NCBI GenBank assembly: GCA_037447655.1
Contig: JBBHKE010000952.1
Coordinates: forward strand, 1-64,000
DNA: 64,000 nt
Direction: 5' to 3'
Origin: Zygnema cylindricum
Taxonomy: Eukaryota > Streptophyta > Zygnematophyceae > Zygnematales > Zygnemataceae
Shown: positions 46,001 through 58,000 of the stretch, one piece after another
Numbering within the stretch: position 1 is the first letter of the stretch
Layout of the letters: every line of letters starts with the position of its first letter
Translations under genes and position numbers: made by a program
The notes under the pieces: model-generated
Database searches by the model: none
Told to the model about the DNA's origin: nothing
Seen by the model: only the letters and a program-made list of their open reading frames with translations

Positions 46001-46672
46001 GAACTAGAAGAGACCATTTACATGCAGCAGCCTGAAAAGTATGTGGAACCAGGAAAAGAGCACTTAGTATGCAAGTTGCTAAAATCTTTGTACGGCCTAA
46101 AACAGGCCCCGAGACAGTGGAATATAAAGCTTAATGAATTCCTGACTAGTCTAGGATTTCAAAGGATAAGTTTTGATCACTCTGTCTACGTTCTAAAGGG
46201 TGAAAATGGGATAGTGTATATAGCGGTATATGTAGATGATTTGCTATTAATTAGCAAATCAATGGCTGAAATTAACAAAATCAAAACTGCTCTAAACTCA
46301 CGGTTTCGAGATGAAAGACCTCGGTGAGGCAAAATATATTTTGGGTATCCAAGTAGAGAGGGACAGAAATAAGAAAATAATAAAATTGACTCAAAAAGAG
46401 GCTATTGGAAACATGTTAGATGAGTACGGAATGCGGGGGGCAAAAGGATGTTTAACTCCAATGGAGTTTCGCCAGAAGTTAGAGGGAGAAGAGACAGAAC
46501 CAGGTGTCATTGTTAGCGAGTATTTCGAATCAGGGGACAATGATCTTATGGCAATAATACCTTATAGACAGATAGTGGGAAGCTTAATATACTTCATGAA
46601 CTGTACCCGTCTTGACATTGCTGTAGCAGTTGGGGTACTGAGTAGGAGTCTAGAAAATCTAGAAAATACAAT
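43030..46672 (+). pseudogene. S3 gag-pol, nearly intact but frame-broken and 3'-truncated
   Basis: A 775-codon frame covers gag (UBN2-like, residues about 20-230), a CCHC knuckle CFYCSERGHGYKFC (about 247-260), protease MDTGASAHM (catalytic Asp about 335) and pre-integrase HHCC (LWHKRLGHVNYD, CDGCALGK, about 460-510). Integrase has HSDVFGP, QNGVSERLNRT and, at the second catalytic Asp, LRLDNGGEY. A single missing base near 45340 ends this frame. The linker has two 30-bp repeat units, and a second missing base lies near 45811. RT has YVDD at 46229-46240, with one extra base near 46306. RT/RNase H continues to about 46665 and is cut before the WSDAS motif. Confidence 0.94.
43089..43099 (+). promoter_or_regulatory. 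S3 primer-binding site, half-tRNA type
   Basis: GGTTATGGGCC directly after CAACA, identical to the S2 and S4 sites. Confidence 0.68.
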
Positions 46673-47014
46673 GATAGATTGGGTTGGCACGATCAAGGAC
46701 ACGTAGATCTCAGTAGGTGGGTTTTATGTATCCAGACTTCCAAGTAGTAAAACTGCAGACAATTTTTGGGAAACTTCTGAATATTATATCTTGAGTGTTG
46801 TTGGGTCAATTGTGCTGAAACTTTGGGAGTTGTCATTGTTTATGCTACTCTATATTCTGATAGAGTTTTGTGAGGTTTGGATGCTTGTATAAGAATTGGT
46901 GAGCACTTAAGAACAGCTGGTTGGTAGGATTCTTGATAGCTTCTGAGAGTGTATCATGTCTACTTCTACTACTACTGCTGCTCCTCCACCTGCACCGGTG
47001 GTTGTAGAACAACA
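46667..47014 (+). repeat. S3 3' LTR, missing its first part
   Basis: Homology to the LTR resumes at TACAATGATAGATTGGG (LTR position about 363). An internal deletion at about 46722 removes roughly 75 bp between GGTGGGTT and TTTATGTATCC. The end GTAGAACAACA is intact and abuts the TATGT duplication. It still carries the gag start codon at 46956, which now reads into the satellite and stops within a few codons. Confidence 0.9.
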
Positions 47015-47020
47015 TATGTA

Positions 47021-47660
47021 AGTTAGGTAACAATTTCGTAAGCGCAAACAGATTGTGTAATTTAGATAACATTTCCTGTTTTCGCTTATTGTTTGAATAA
47101 TTTAGGTGACTATTCTTGTTATTGCTAACCGTTTGTGTAAATTAGGAAACAATTCTTGTTATCGCTAACAATTTGTGTAGTTTAAGTAACAATTCTTGTT
47201 ATCGCTAACAGTATGTGTAATTTAGGTAACAATTCCTGTTATCGCTAACAGTTTGTGTACGTTAGGTAACAATTCTTGTTATCGTTAACAGTTTGTGTAA
47301 TTTAGGTCACAATTTCTTGTTATCGCTAACAGTTTATGTAAGTTAGGTAACAATTTCGTAAGCGCAAACAGATTGTGTAATTTAGATAACATTTCCTGTT
47401 ATGGCTAACTATTTGAATAATTTAGGTAACTATTCTTGTTATTGCTAACCGTTTGTGTAAATTAAAAAACAATTCTTGTTATCGCTAACAATTTGTGTAG
47501 TTTAAGTAACAATTCTTGTTATCGCTAACAATATGTGTAATTTAGGTAACAATTCCTGTTATCGCTAACAGTTTGTGTACGTTAGGTAACAATTCTTGTT
47601 ATCGCTAACAGTTTGTGTAATTTAGGTCACAATTTCTTGTTATCGCTAACAGTTTTTGTA
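47021..47660. repeat. 320-bp higher-order repeat, two tandem copies
   Basis: 47021-47340 and 47341-47660 match position by position over eight monomers, including rare variants such as AATTTCGTAAGCGC, ATAACATTTCCTG, TGTTTGAATAATTTAG and GTACGTTAGG. Confidence 0.9.
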
Positions 47661-48889
47661 ATTTAGGTAACAATTCTTGTTATCACTAATCGTTTGTGTA
47701 ATTTAGGTAACAATTCTTGTTATCGCTAACATTTTGTGTAAGTAAGGTAACAATTCTTGTAAGCGCAAACAGTTTGTGTAATTTAGATAACAATTCCTGT
47801 TATCGCTAACTGTTTGGTTAATTTAGGTAACAATTCTTGTTATCGCTAACTGTTTGAGTAATTTAGGTAACAATTTTTGTTATCGCTAACAATTTGTAGT
47901 TTAAGTAACAATTCTTGTTATCTCTAACAGTTTGTGTAATTTAGGTTACAATTATTGTTATCGCTAACCGTTTGTGTAATTTAGGTAACAATTCTTGTTA
48001 TCGCTAACCGTTTGTGTAATTTAGGTTACAATTTTTGTTATCGCTAACCGTTTGTGTAATTTAGGTCAGAATTCTTGTTATCGCTAACTATTTGTGTAAT
48101 TAAAGAAACAATTCTTATTATCGCTAACTGTTTGTGTAATTTAGGTAACAATTATTGTTATCGCTAACAGTTTGTGTTATTTAGGTAACAATTCTTGTTA
48201 TCGCTAATTGTTTGTGTAATTTAGGTAACAATTCTTGTTATCGCTAACAGTTTGTGTACGTTAGGTAAAAATTCCTATAAGCGCAAAATGTTTGTGTAAT
48301 TTAGGTCACAATTCTTATTATCGCTAACAGTTTGTGTAATTTAGGAAAAAGTTCTTGTTATCGCTAACTATTTGTGTAATTTAGGTAACAATTATTGTTA
48401 TCGCTAACTGTTTGAGTAATTTAGGTAACAATTTTTGTTATCGCTAACAATTTGTAGTTTAAGTAACAATTCTTGTTATCGCTAACAGTTTGTGTTATTT
48501 AGGTCACAATTCTTGTTATCGCTAACAGTTTTTTGAATTTAGGTAACAATTCTTGTTATCGCTAATCGTTTTTGTAATTTACGTAGCAATTCTTGTTATC
48601 GCTAACAGTTTGTGTTATTTAGGTCACAATTTTTGTTATCGCTAACTGTTTGTGTAATTTAGGTAACAATTTCTGTTATCGCTAACTGTTTGGTTAGTTT
48701 AGGTAACAATTCTTGTTATCCCTAACCATTTGTGTAATTTAGGTCACAATTCTTGTTATCGCTAACGGATGTGTAATTAAGGAAACAATTTTTGTTATCG
48801 CTATTTGTTTTTGTAATTAAGGAAACAATTCTTGTTATCCCTAACTGTTTGTGTAATTTAGGTAATAATTCTTGTTATCGCTAATAGTT

Positions 48890-49500
48890 TGTGTAATTTA
48901 GATAAAAATTCCTCTTATCGCAAACTGTTTGGTTAATTTAGGTTACAATTCTTGTTATCGCTAACCGTTTGTGTAATTTAGGAAAGAATTCTTGTTGTTG
49001 CTAACATTTGTGTCGTTTAAGTAACAATTCTTGTTATAGCTAACTGTTTGTGTAATTTAGGTAACAATTCTTATTATCGCTAACCATTTGTGTAATTTAG
49101 AAAACAATTGTTGTTATCGCTAACTACTTGTGTAATTTAGGTTACAATTTTTGTTATCGCTAACAGATTGTGTAATTTAGGTAACAATTTTGTTATTGCT
49201 AACAATTTTTGAAATTTAGGTAATAATTCTTTTTATCGCTAACTGTTTGTGTTATTTAGGAAACAATTCTTGTTACCGCTAACACTTTGTGTAATTTAGG
49301 TCACACTTCTTATTATCGCTAATAGTTTGTGTTATTTAGGTCACAATTTTTGTTTTCGCTAACTGTTTCTGTAATTTAGGTAACAATTCCTGTTATCGCT
49401 AACTGTTTGGTTAGTTTAGGTAACAATTCTTGTTATCGCTAACCATTTGTGTAATTTAGGAAACAATTCTTGTTGTTGCTAACAATTTGTGTCGTTTAAG
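48890..49500. repeat. Satellite block duplicated from or to about 41670-42270
   Basis: A block of about 0.6 kb shares an ordered series of rare monomer variants with the left array: CCTCTTATCGCAAACTG, GTTGTTGCTAAC with TGTCGTTTAAG, a 39-bp monomer with AATTTTGTTAT, and GTTACCGCTAAC. Part of it recurs a third time at about 40500-40680. Confidence 0.82.
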
Positions 49501-49779
49501 TAAGAATTCTTGTTATAGCTAACTGTTTGTGTAATTTAGGTAACAATTCTTGTTATCGCTAACAGTTTGTGTAAATTAGGAAACAATTCTTGATATCGCT
49601 AACAATTTGTGTAGTTTAAGTAACAATTCTTGTTATCGCTAACAATATGTGTAATTTAGGTAACAATTCCTGTTATCGCTAATAGTTTGTGTACGTTAGG
49701 TAACAATTCTTCTTATCGCTAACTATTTGGTTAGTGTAGGTAAAAATTATTGTTACGCTAACCGTTTCTGTAATTTAGG

Positions 49780-51530
49780 AAACAATTCTTGATATCGCTA
49801 ACAATTTGTGTAATTTTACTAACAAATCTTGTTATCGCTAACTGTTTGTGTAATTTAGGCAACAATTCTTGATATCGCTAACAGTTTGTGTAATTTAGGT
49901 AAAAATTCTTGTTATCACTAACTGTTTGTGTAATTTAGGTCACAATTCTTGTAAGCGTAAACAGTTTGTGTAATTTAGATAACAATTCCTGTTATCCCTA
50001 AGTGTTTGGTTAATTTGGGTAACAATTCTTGTTATCGCTAAGTGTTTGTGTAATTTAGGTAACAATTCTTGTTATCCTAAACAATTTGTAGTTTAAGTAA
50101 CAATTCTTGTTATCGCTAACAGTTTGTGAAATTTAGGTTACAATTCTTGTTATCGCTAACCATTTGTGTAATTTAGGTAACAATTCTTGTTATCCTAAAC
50201 AATTTGTAGTTTAAGTAACAATTCTTGTTATCGCTAACAGTTTGTGAAATTTAGGTTACAATTCTTGTTATCACTAACCATTTGTGTAATTTAGGTTACA
50301 ATTCTTCTAATCGCTAACCGTTTGTGTAATTTAAGTAACAATTCTTGTTATCACTTACTATTTGTGTAATTTAGGTAACAATTATTGTTATCGCTAACCG
50401 TTTGTGTAATTTAGGAAACAATTATTGTTATCGCTAACTGTTTGAGTAATTTTGGCAACAATTCTTGATATCGCTAACTGTTTGTGTATTTTAGGTAAAA
50501 ATTGTTGTTATTGCAAACTGTTTGTGTACTTTAGGTAACAATTCCTGTAAGCACAAACAGTTTGTGTAATTTAGATAACAATTCCTGTTATCCCTAATTG
50601 TTTGGTTAGTAAAGGTAAAAATTCTTTTATCGCTAACCATTTGTGTAATTTAGGTAACAATTCTTGTTATCGCTAACAGTTTGTGTAATTTAGGTAACAA
50701 TTCTCGTTATCGTTAACAGTTTGTGTAATTTAGGTAACAATTCTTGTTATCGCTAATAGTTTATGTAATTTAGGTTACAATTTTTGTTATCGCTAACAGT
50801 TTGTGTACTTTAGGTACCAATTCCTATTATCGTTAACTGTTTGTGTAATTTTAGGAAAAAGTTCTTGTTATCGCTAACTGTTTGTTAATTTTAGGTAACT
50901 ATTCTTGTTATCTCTAACCTTTTGTGTAATTTAGGAAACAATTCTTGTTATCGCTAATGTTTGTGTAATTTAGGTAAAAAATCTTGTTATCGCTAACAGT
51001 TTGTGTAATTTAGGTAACAATTCTTGTAATTGCTATTAGTTTGTGTACGTTAGGTAACAATTCCTGTTATCCCTAATTGTTTGGTTAGTTTAGGTAAAAA
51101 TTCTTCTTATCGCTAACCGTTTGTGTAATATAGGAAACAATTTTTGATATCGCTAACAATTTGTGTAATTTTACTAACAATTCTTGTTATCGCTAACTGT
51201 TTGTGTAATTTAGGCAACAATTCTTGATATCGCTAACAATTTGTGTAATTTAGGTAAAAATTCTTGTTATCACTAACTGTTTGTGTAATTTAGGTCACAA
51301 TTCTTGTAAGCGTAAACAGTTTGTGTAATTTAGATAACAATTCCTGTTATCCCTATGTGTTTGGTTAATTTGGGTAACAATTCTTGTTATCGCTAAGTGT
51401 TTGTGTAATTTAGGTAACAATTCTTGTTATCCTAAACAATTTGTAGTTTAAGTAACAATTCTTGTTATCGCTAACAGTTTGTGAAATTTAGGTTACAATT
51501 CTTGTTATCGCTAACCATTTGTGTAATTTA
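49780..51530. repeat. Large satellite duplication, offset 1,355 bp
   Basis: About 49780-50170 and 51135-51530 share TAATTTTACTAACAA, TAATTTGGGTAAC, TATCCTAAACAATTTGTAG and GTGAAATTTAGGTTAC in the same order. A partial third copy is at about 50175-50290, and a related one at about 51800-51960. Confidence 0.85.
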
Positions 51531-53347
51531 GGTAACAATTCTTGTTATCGCTAACTGTTTGTGTAATTAAGGAAACAATTATTATTATCGCTAAGAGTTT
51601 GTGTAATTTAGGAAAAACTTCTTGTTATCGCTAACTGTTTGTGTAATTTAGGTAAAAATTCTTGTTATCGCTAACAGTGTGTGTAATTTAGCTAACAATT
51701 CTTGTTATTGCTAACAGTTTGTGTACGTTAGGTAACAATTCCTGTAAGCTTAAACAGTTTGTGTAATTTAGATAATAATTCCTGTTATCCCTAACTGTTT
51801 GGTTAGTTTAGGTAAAAATTCTTCTTATCGCTAACCGTTTTTGTAATTTAGGAAACAATTCTTGATATCGCTAACAATTTGTGTAGTTTTAGTAACAACT
51901 CTTGTTATCGCTAACTGTTTGTGTAATTTAGGCAACAATTCTTGATATCGCTAACAGTTTCTGTAATTTAGGTAAAAATTCTTGTTATCGCTAACAGTTT
52001 GTGTAAGTTAGGTAATAATTTTTGTAAGCGCAAACAGTTTGTGTAATTTAGATAATAATTCTTGTTGTCGGTAACTATTTCATTTATTTAGGTAACAATT
52101 TTTGTTATTGCAAATTGTTTTTGTAATTTAGGTAACAATTCTTGTTATCGCTAACCGTTTGTGTAATTTAGGTAACAATTCTTGTTATCGCTTACAGTTT
52201 GTGTAATTTAGGTAACAATTCTTGTTATCACTAACAGTTTGTGTAAGTTAGGTCACGATTGTTGTTATTGCTAACAGTTTGTGTAATTTAGGTAAAAATT
52301 ATTGTTATCGCTAACAGTTTTTGTAATTTAGGAAACAATTCTTGTTATCGCTAATTGTTTTTGTAATTTAGGTAACAATTCTAGTTATCGCTAATAGTTT
52401 GTGTAAGTTAAGTAACAATTCTTGTTATCGCTAACAGCTTTTGTAATTTAGGTAACAATTCTTGTTATTGCTAACAGTTTGTGTAAGTTAGGTAACAATT
52501 CTTGTTATCGCCAACAGTTTTTGTAATTTAGGTAACAATTCTTGTTATCTGTAACAATTTAGGTAGTTTAAGTAACAATTCTTGTTATCACTAACACTTT
52601 GTGTAATTTAGGTAACAATTCTTGTTATCACTTAAACTTTGTGTAATTTAGGTAACAATTCTTGTTATTGCTAATAGATTTTGTAATTTAGGTAACAATT
52701 CTTGTTATCGCTAACTATTTGTGTAATTTAGGTAACAATTTTTGTTATCGCTAACACTTTGTGTAATTTAGGTAACAATTCTTATTATCGCTAACAGATT
52801 TTGTAGTTTAAGTAACAATTATTGTTATCGCTAACAGTTTGTGTAATTTAGCAAACAATTATTGTTATCGCTAACTGTTTGTGTAATTTAGGTAACAATT
52901 ATTCTTAACGCAAACATTTTGTGTAGTTTAAGTAAAAATTCTTGTTATCGCTAACCGATTGTGTAATTTAGGAAACAATTCTTGTTATCGCTAACTGTTT
53001 GTGCAATTTAGGTAACAATTCTTGTTATCGCTAACAATTTGTGTAAGTTAGGTAACAATTCCTGTAAGCGCAAACAGTTTGTATAATTTAGGTAAAAATT
53101 CTTGTTATCGCTAACTGTTGGTTAATTTAGGTAACAATTCTTGTTATCGCTAACAGTTTTTGTAACTAAGGTAAGAATTCCTGTAAGCGCAAACAGTTTG
53201 TGTAATTTTGGTAACAATTCTTGTTATCGCTAACACTTTGTGTAATTTAGGTAACAATTATTGTAATCGCTAACAGTTTTTGTAATTTAGGTAACAATTC
53301 TTGTTATCGCTAACAGTTTTTGTAATTTAGGTAACAATTATTTTTAT

Positions 53348-55040
53348 CACTAACAGTGTGTGTAATTTAGGTAACAATTCTTGTAAGCGCAAACTGTTTG
53401 TGAAATTTAGATAATAATTCCTGTTATCGCTTACTGTTTGGTTAATTTAGGTGACAATTCTTGTTATCACTAACTGTTTGTGTAATTTAGGTAACAAATC
53501 TTGTAATCGCTAACAATTTGTGTAGTTTAAGTTACAATTCTTGTTATAGGTAACTGTTTGGTTAATTTAGAGAACAATTATTGTAATCGCTAACAGTTTG
53601 TGTAAGTTAGGTAACAATTCCTATAAGCGCAAACAGTTTGTTTAATTTAGGTAAAATTATTATTATCGCTAGCAGTTTGTGTAATTTAGGTAACAATTCT
53701 TGTTATTGCTAACAGTTTGTGTAATTTAGGTAATAAATCTTGTTATCGCTAACAGTTTGTGTAAGTTAGGTCACGATTCTTGTTATTGCTAACAGTTTGT
53801 GTAATTTAAGAAACAATTATTGTTATCGCTAATAGTTTGTGTAAGTTAGGTAACAATTCTTGTTATCGGTAACATCTTTTGTAATTAAGGTAACAATTCT
53901 TGTTATTGCTAACAGTTTGTGTAAGTTAGGTAACAATTCTTGTTATCGCTAACAGTTTGTGTAATTTAGGTAACAAATCTTGTTATCGTTAACAGTTTTT
54001 GTAATTCAGGTAACAATTCTTGTTATCGATATTAGTTTGTGTAATTTAGGTCACAATTCTTGTTATTGCTAACCATTTGTGTAATTTAGGAAACAATTCT
54101 TGTTATCGCTAACTGTTTGTCTAATTTAGGTCACAATTCCTGTAAGCTCAAACAGTTTGTGTAATTTAGATAACAATTTCTGTTATCGCTAACTGTTTGG
54201 TTAATTTAGGTAACAATTATTGTTACCGCTAACTGTTTGTGTAATTAAGGTAACAATTCTTGTTATCGCTAACAATTTATGTAGTTTAAGTAACAATTTT
54301 TGTTATCGCTAACACTTTGTGTAATTTAGGTAACAATTATTGTTATCGCTAACTGTTTGTGTAATTTAGGTAACAATTCTTGTTATCGCTAACAATTTGT
54401 GTAAGTTAGGTAACAATTCTAGTAAGCGCAATCTGTTTGTATAATTTAGGTGAAAATTCTTGTTATCGCTAACTGTTGGATAATTTAGGTAACAATTTTT
54501 GTTATCACTAATTGTTTGTGTAATTTAGTTAACAATTCTTGTTATCCCTAACAGTTTGTGTAAGTATGGTAACAATTCCTGTAAGCGCAAACAGTTTGTA
54601 AAATTTAGATAACAATTCTTGTTATTGCTAACTGTTTGGTTAATTTAGGTAACAATTATTGTTATCGCTAACAGTTTGTGTAATTTAGGAAACAATTCTT
54701 GTTATCGCTAACTGTTTGTGTAATTTAGGTAACAATTCTTGTTATCGCTAACACTTTGTGTAATTTAGGTAAAAATTCTTGTTATCGCTTACAGTTTTTG
54801 TAATTGAGGTAACAATTCTTTTTATCACTATCAGTGTGTGTAATTTAGGTAACAATACTTGTAAGCGCAAACTGTTTGTGAAATTTAGATAAAAATTCCT
54901 GTTATCCCTTACTATTTGGTTAATTTAGGTAACAATTCTTGTTATCGCTAACTGTTTGTGTAATTTAGGTAACAAATCTTGTAATCGCTAACAATTTGTG
55001 TAGTTTAAGTTACAATTATTGTTATTGGTAACTGTTTGGT
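53348..55040. repeat. Satellite duplication, offset about 1,478 bp
   Basis: Segments starting at 53348 and 54826 share CAGTGTGTGTAATTTAG, TGTTTGTGAAATTTAGAT, AACAAATCTTGTAATCGC and TGTAGTTTAAGTTACAATT in order over about 210 bp, an offset of 37 monomers. Confidence 0.8.
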
Positions 55041-58000
55041 TAATTTAGGTAACAATTCTTGTTATCGCTAACAGTTTGTGTAAGTTAGGTAACAATTCCT
55101 GTGAGCGCAAACAGTTTGTTTAATTTAGGTAACAATTCTTATTATCGCTAAATGTTTGGTTAATTTAAGTAACAATTCTTGTTATTGCGAACCGTTTGTG
55201 TAATTTTGGAAACAATTCTACTTATCGCTAACAGTTTGTGTAATTTAGGTAATAATTCTTGTTATCGCTAATTTTTTGAGTAATTTAGGTAACAATTCTT
55301 GTGATCGCTAACAGTTTTTGTAATATAGGTAACAATTCTTGTTATCGCTAACTGTTTGTGTAATTTAGGTAATAATTCTTGTTATCGCTAACAGTTTGTG
55401 TAATTTAGGTTATAATTCTTGTTATCGCTAATAGTTTGTGTAAGTTAGGTCACGATTCTTGTTATTGCTAACTGTTTGTGTAATTTAGGTAACAATTCTT
55501 GTTATCGCTAACAGTTTGTGTAAGTTAGGTAACAATTCCTTTAAGCGCAAATAGTTTGTGCAATTTAGATAACAATTCAAGTTATCGCTAACTGTTTGGT
55601 TACTTTAGGTAACAATTCTTGTTATCGCTAACTGTTTGTGTAATTTAGGTAACAATTGTTGTTATCGCTTACAATTTGTGTAGTTGAAGTAACAATTTTT
55701 GTTATCGCTAGCAGTTTGTGTAATTTATGTTACAATTCTTGTTATCGCTAATAGTTTGTGTAATTTAGGTAACAATTGTTGTTATCGCTTACAATTTGTG
55801 TAGTTTAAGTAACAATTTTTGTTATCACTAATTCTGTAATATAGGTAACAATTCATGTTATCGCTAAGTGTTTGGTTAATTTAGGTAACAATTATTGTTA
55901 TCGCTCACTGTTTGTGTAATTTAGGTAACAGTTCTTGTAATCGCTAACAGTTTGTGTAATTTAGGTATCAAATATTGTTATTGCTAACTGTTTGTGTACT
56001 TTAGGTACCAATTCCTGTTATCGCTAACTGTTTGTGTAATTTAGGAAACAATTCTTGTTATCGCTAACAGTTTGTATAATTTAGGTCACAATTTTTGTTA
56101 TCACTAACAGTTTGTGTAAGTTAGGTAACAATTCCAAGAAAGCGCAAAGAATTTTTGTAATTTAGATAACAATTATTGTTGTCGCTAACTATTTGGTTAA
56201 TTTAGGTTACAATTCTTGTTATCGCTAGCAATTTGTGTAGTTTAGGTAACAATTCTTGTTATCCCTAACTGTTTGTGTAATTTAGGTAAAAGTTATTGTT
56301 ATCGCTAACTGTTTCTGTAATTTAGGTTACAATTGTTGTTATCGCTAACAGTTTGTGTAATTTAGGTAATAATTCTTGTTATCGCTAACAGTTTTTGTAA
56401 TTTAGGTAACAATTCTTGTTATCGCTACCAATTTTTGTAATTTAGGTAACAGTTCTTGTTATCGCTAACAGTTTGTGTAATTTAGGTCACAATTTTTGTT
56501 TTCGCTAACTTGTTGTGTAACTTAGTTAACAATTCTTGTTATCGCTAACTATTTGTATAATTTAGGTAACAGTTATTGTTATCGCTAACTGTTTGTGTAA
56601 TTTAGGTAACAATTCTTGTTATCGCCAACAGTAGGGTAATTTAGGTAACAATTTTTATTATTGCTACCAGTTTGTGTAATTTAAGTAACAATTCTTCTTA
56701 TTGCTAACAGTTTGTGTAATTTAGCTAATAATTCCTGTAAGCGCAAACTGTTTGTGTAACTTAGATAACAACTCTTGTTATCGCTAACTGATTGGTTAAT
56801 TTAGGTAACAATTCTTGTTATCGCGAACCGATTATGCAATTTTGAAAACAATTCTTTTTATCGCTAACAGTATGTGTAATTTAGGTAACAATTCTTGTTA
56901 TTGCTAACAGTTTTTGTAGTTTAGGTAACAATTCTTGTCATCGCTAACAGTGTGTATAAGTTAGGTAATAATTCTTGTAAGCGCAAACTGTTTGTGAAAT
57001 TTAGATAACAATTCCTGGTATCGCTTACTCTTTGGTTAATTTAGGTAACAATTTTTGTTATCGCTAACTGTTTGTGTAGTAAAGGTAACAATTTTTGTTA
57101 TCCCTAACTGTTTGTGTAATTTAGGTAACAGTTATTGTTATCGCTAACTGTTTGTGTAATTTAGGTAACAATTGTTGTTATCGCTAACAGTTTGTGTAAT
57201 TTAGGTAACAATTTTTGTTATCGCTAATAGTTTTCGTAATTTAGGTAACAATTCTTGTTATCGCTACCTGTTTTTGTAATTTAGGTCACAATTCTTGTTA
57301 TCGCTAACTGTTTGTGTAACTTAGTTAACAATTTTTGTTATCGCTAACAGTTTGTATAATTTAGGTAACAGTTATTGCTATCCCTAACTGTTTGTGTAAT
57401 TTAGATCACAATTATTGTAATCGCTAACAATTTGTGTAGTTTAAGTAACAATTCTTGTTATCACCAATAGTTTGTGTAATTTAGGTAACAATTCTTCTTA
57501 TCGCTAACTGTTTGGTTAATTTAGGTAACAATTCTTGTTATCGCGAACTGATTGTGCAATTTTGGAAACAATTCTTGTTATCGCTAACAATTTGTGTAAT
57601 TTAGGTAACAATTCTTGTTATAGCTAACAGTTTGTGTAATTTAGATTCAATTGTTGTTATCGCTAACATTTTTTATAATTTATGTAACAACTCTTGCTAT
57701 CGCTTACAGTTTGTGTAAGTTAGGTAACAATTCTTGTAAGCTCAAACAGTTTGTGTAATTTAGATAACAATTCCTGTTAACGCTAAGTGTTTGGTTAATT
57801 TAGGTAACAATTCTTGTTATCGCTAATTATTTGTGTAATTAAGGTAACAATTCTTGTTATCGCTGACAGTTTGTGTAATTTAGGTAACAAATCTTGTTAT
57901 CGCTAACAGTTTTTGTAATTTAGGTAAGAATTCTTGTAATCGCTACCAGTTTTAGTAATTTAGGTAACAGTCTTGTTATCGCTAACAGTTTGTGTAATTT

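Larger units (their letters stand above)
42296..47019 (+). mobile_element. S3: Ty1/copia element inserted in the satellite, TSD TATGT
   Basis: TATGT stands at 42296-42300 and 47015-47019. Excising 42301-47019 rejoins satellite sequence in phase. It has a complete 5' LTR, primer-binding site and most of gag-pol. The RNase H end, polypurine tract and the first part of the 3' LTR are deleted. It is the least mutated coding region of the window, so it is inferred to be the youngest insertion. Confidence 0.95.
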
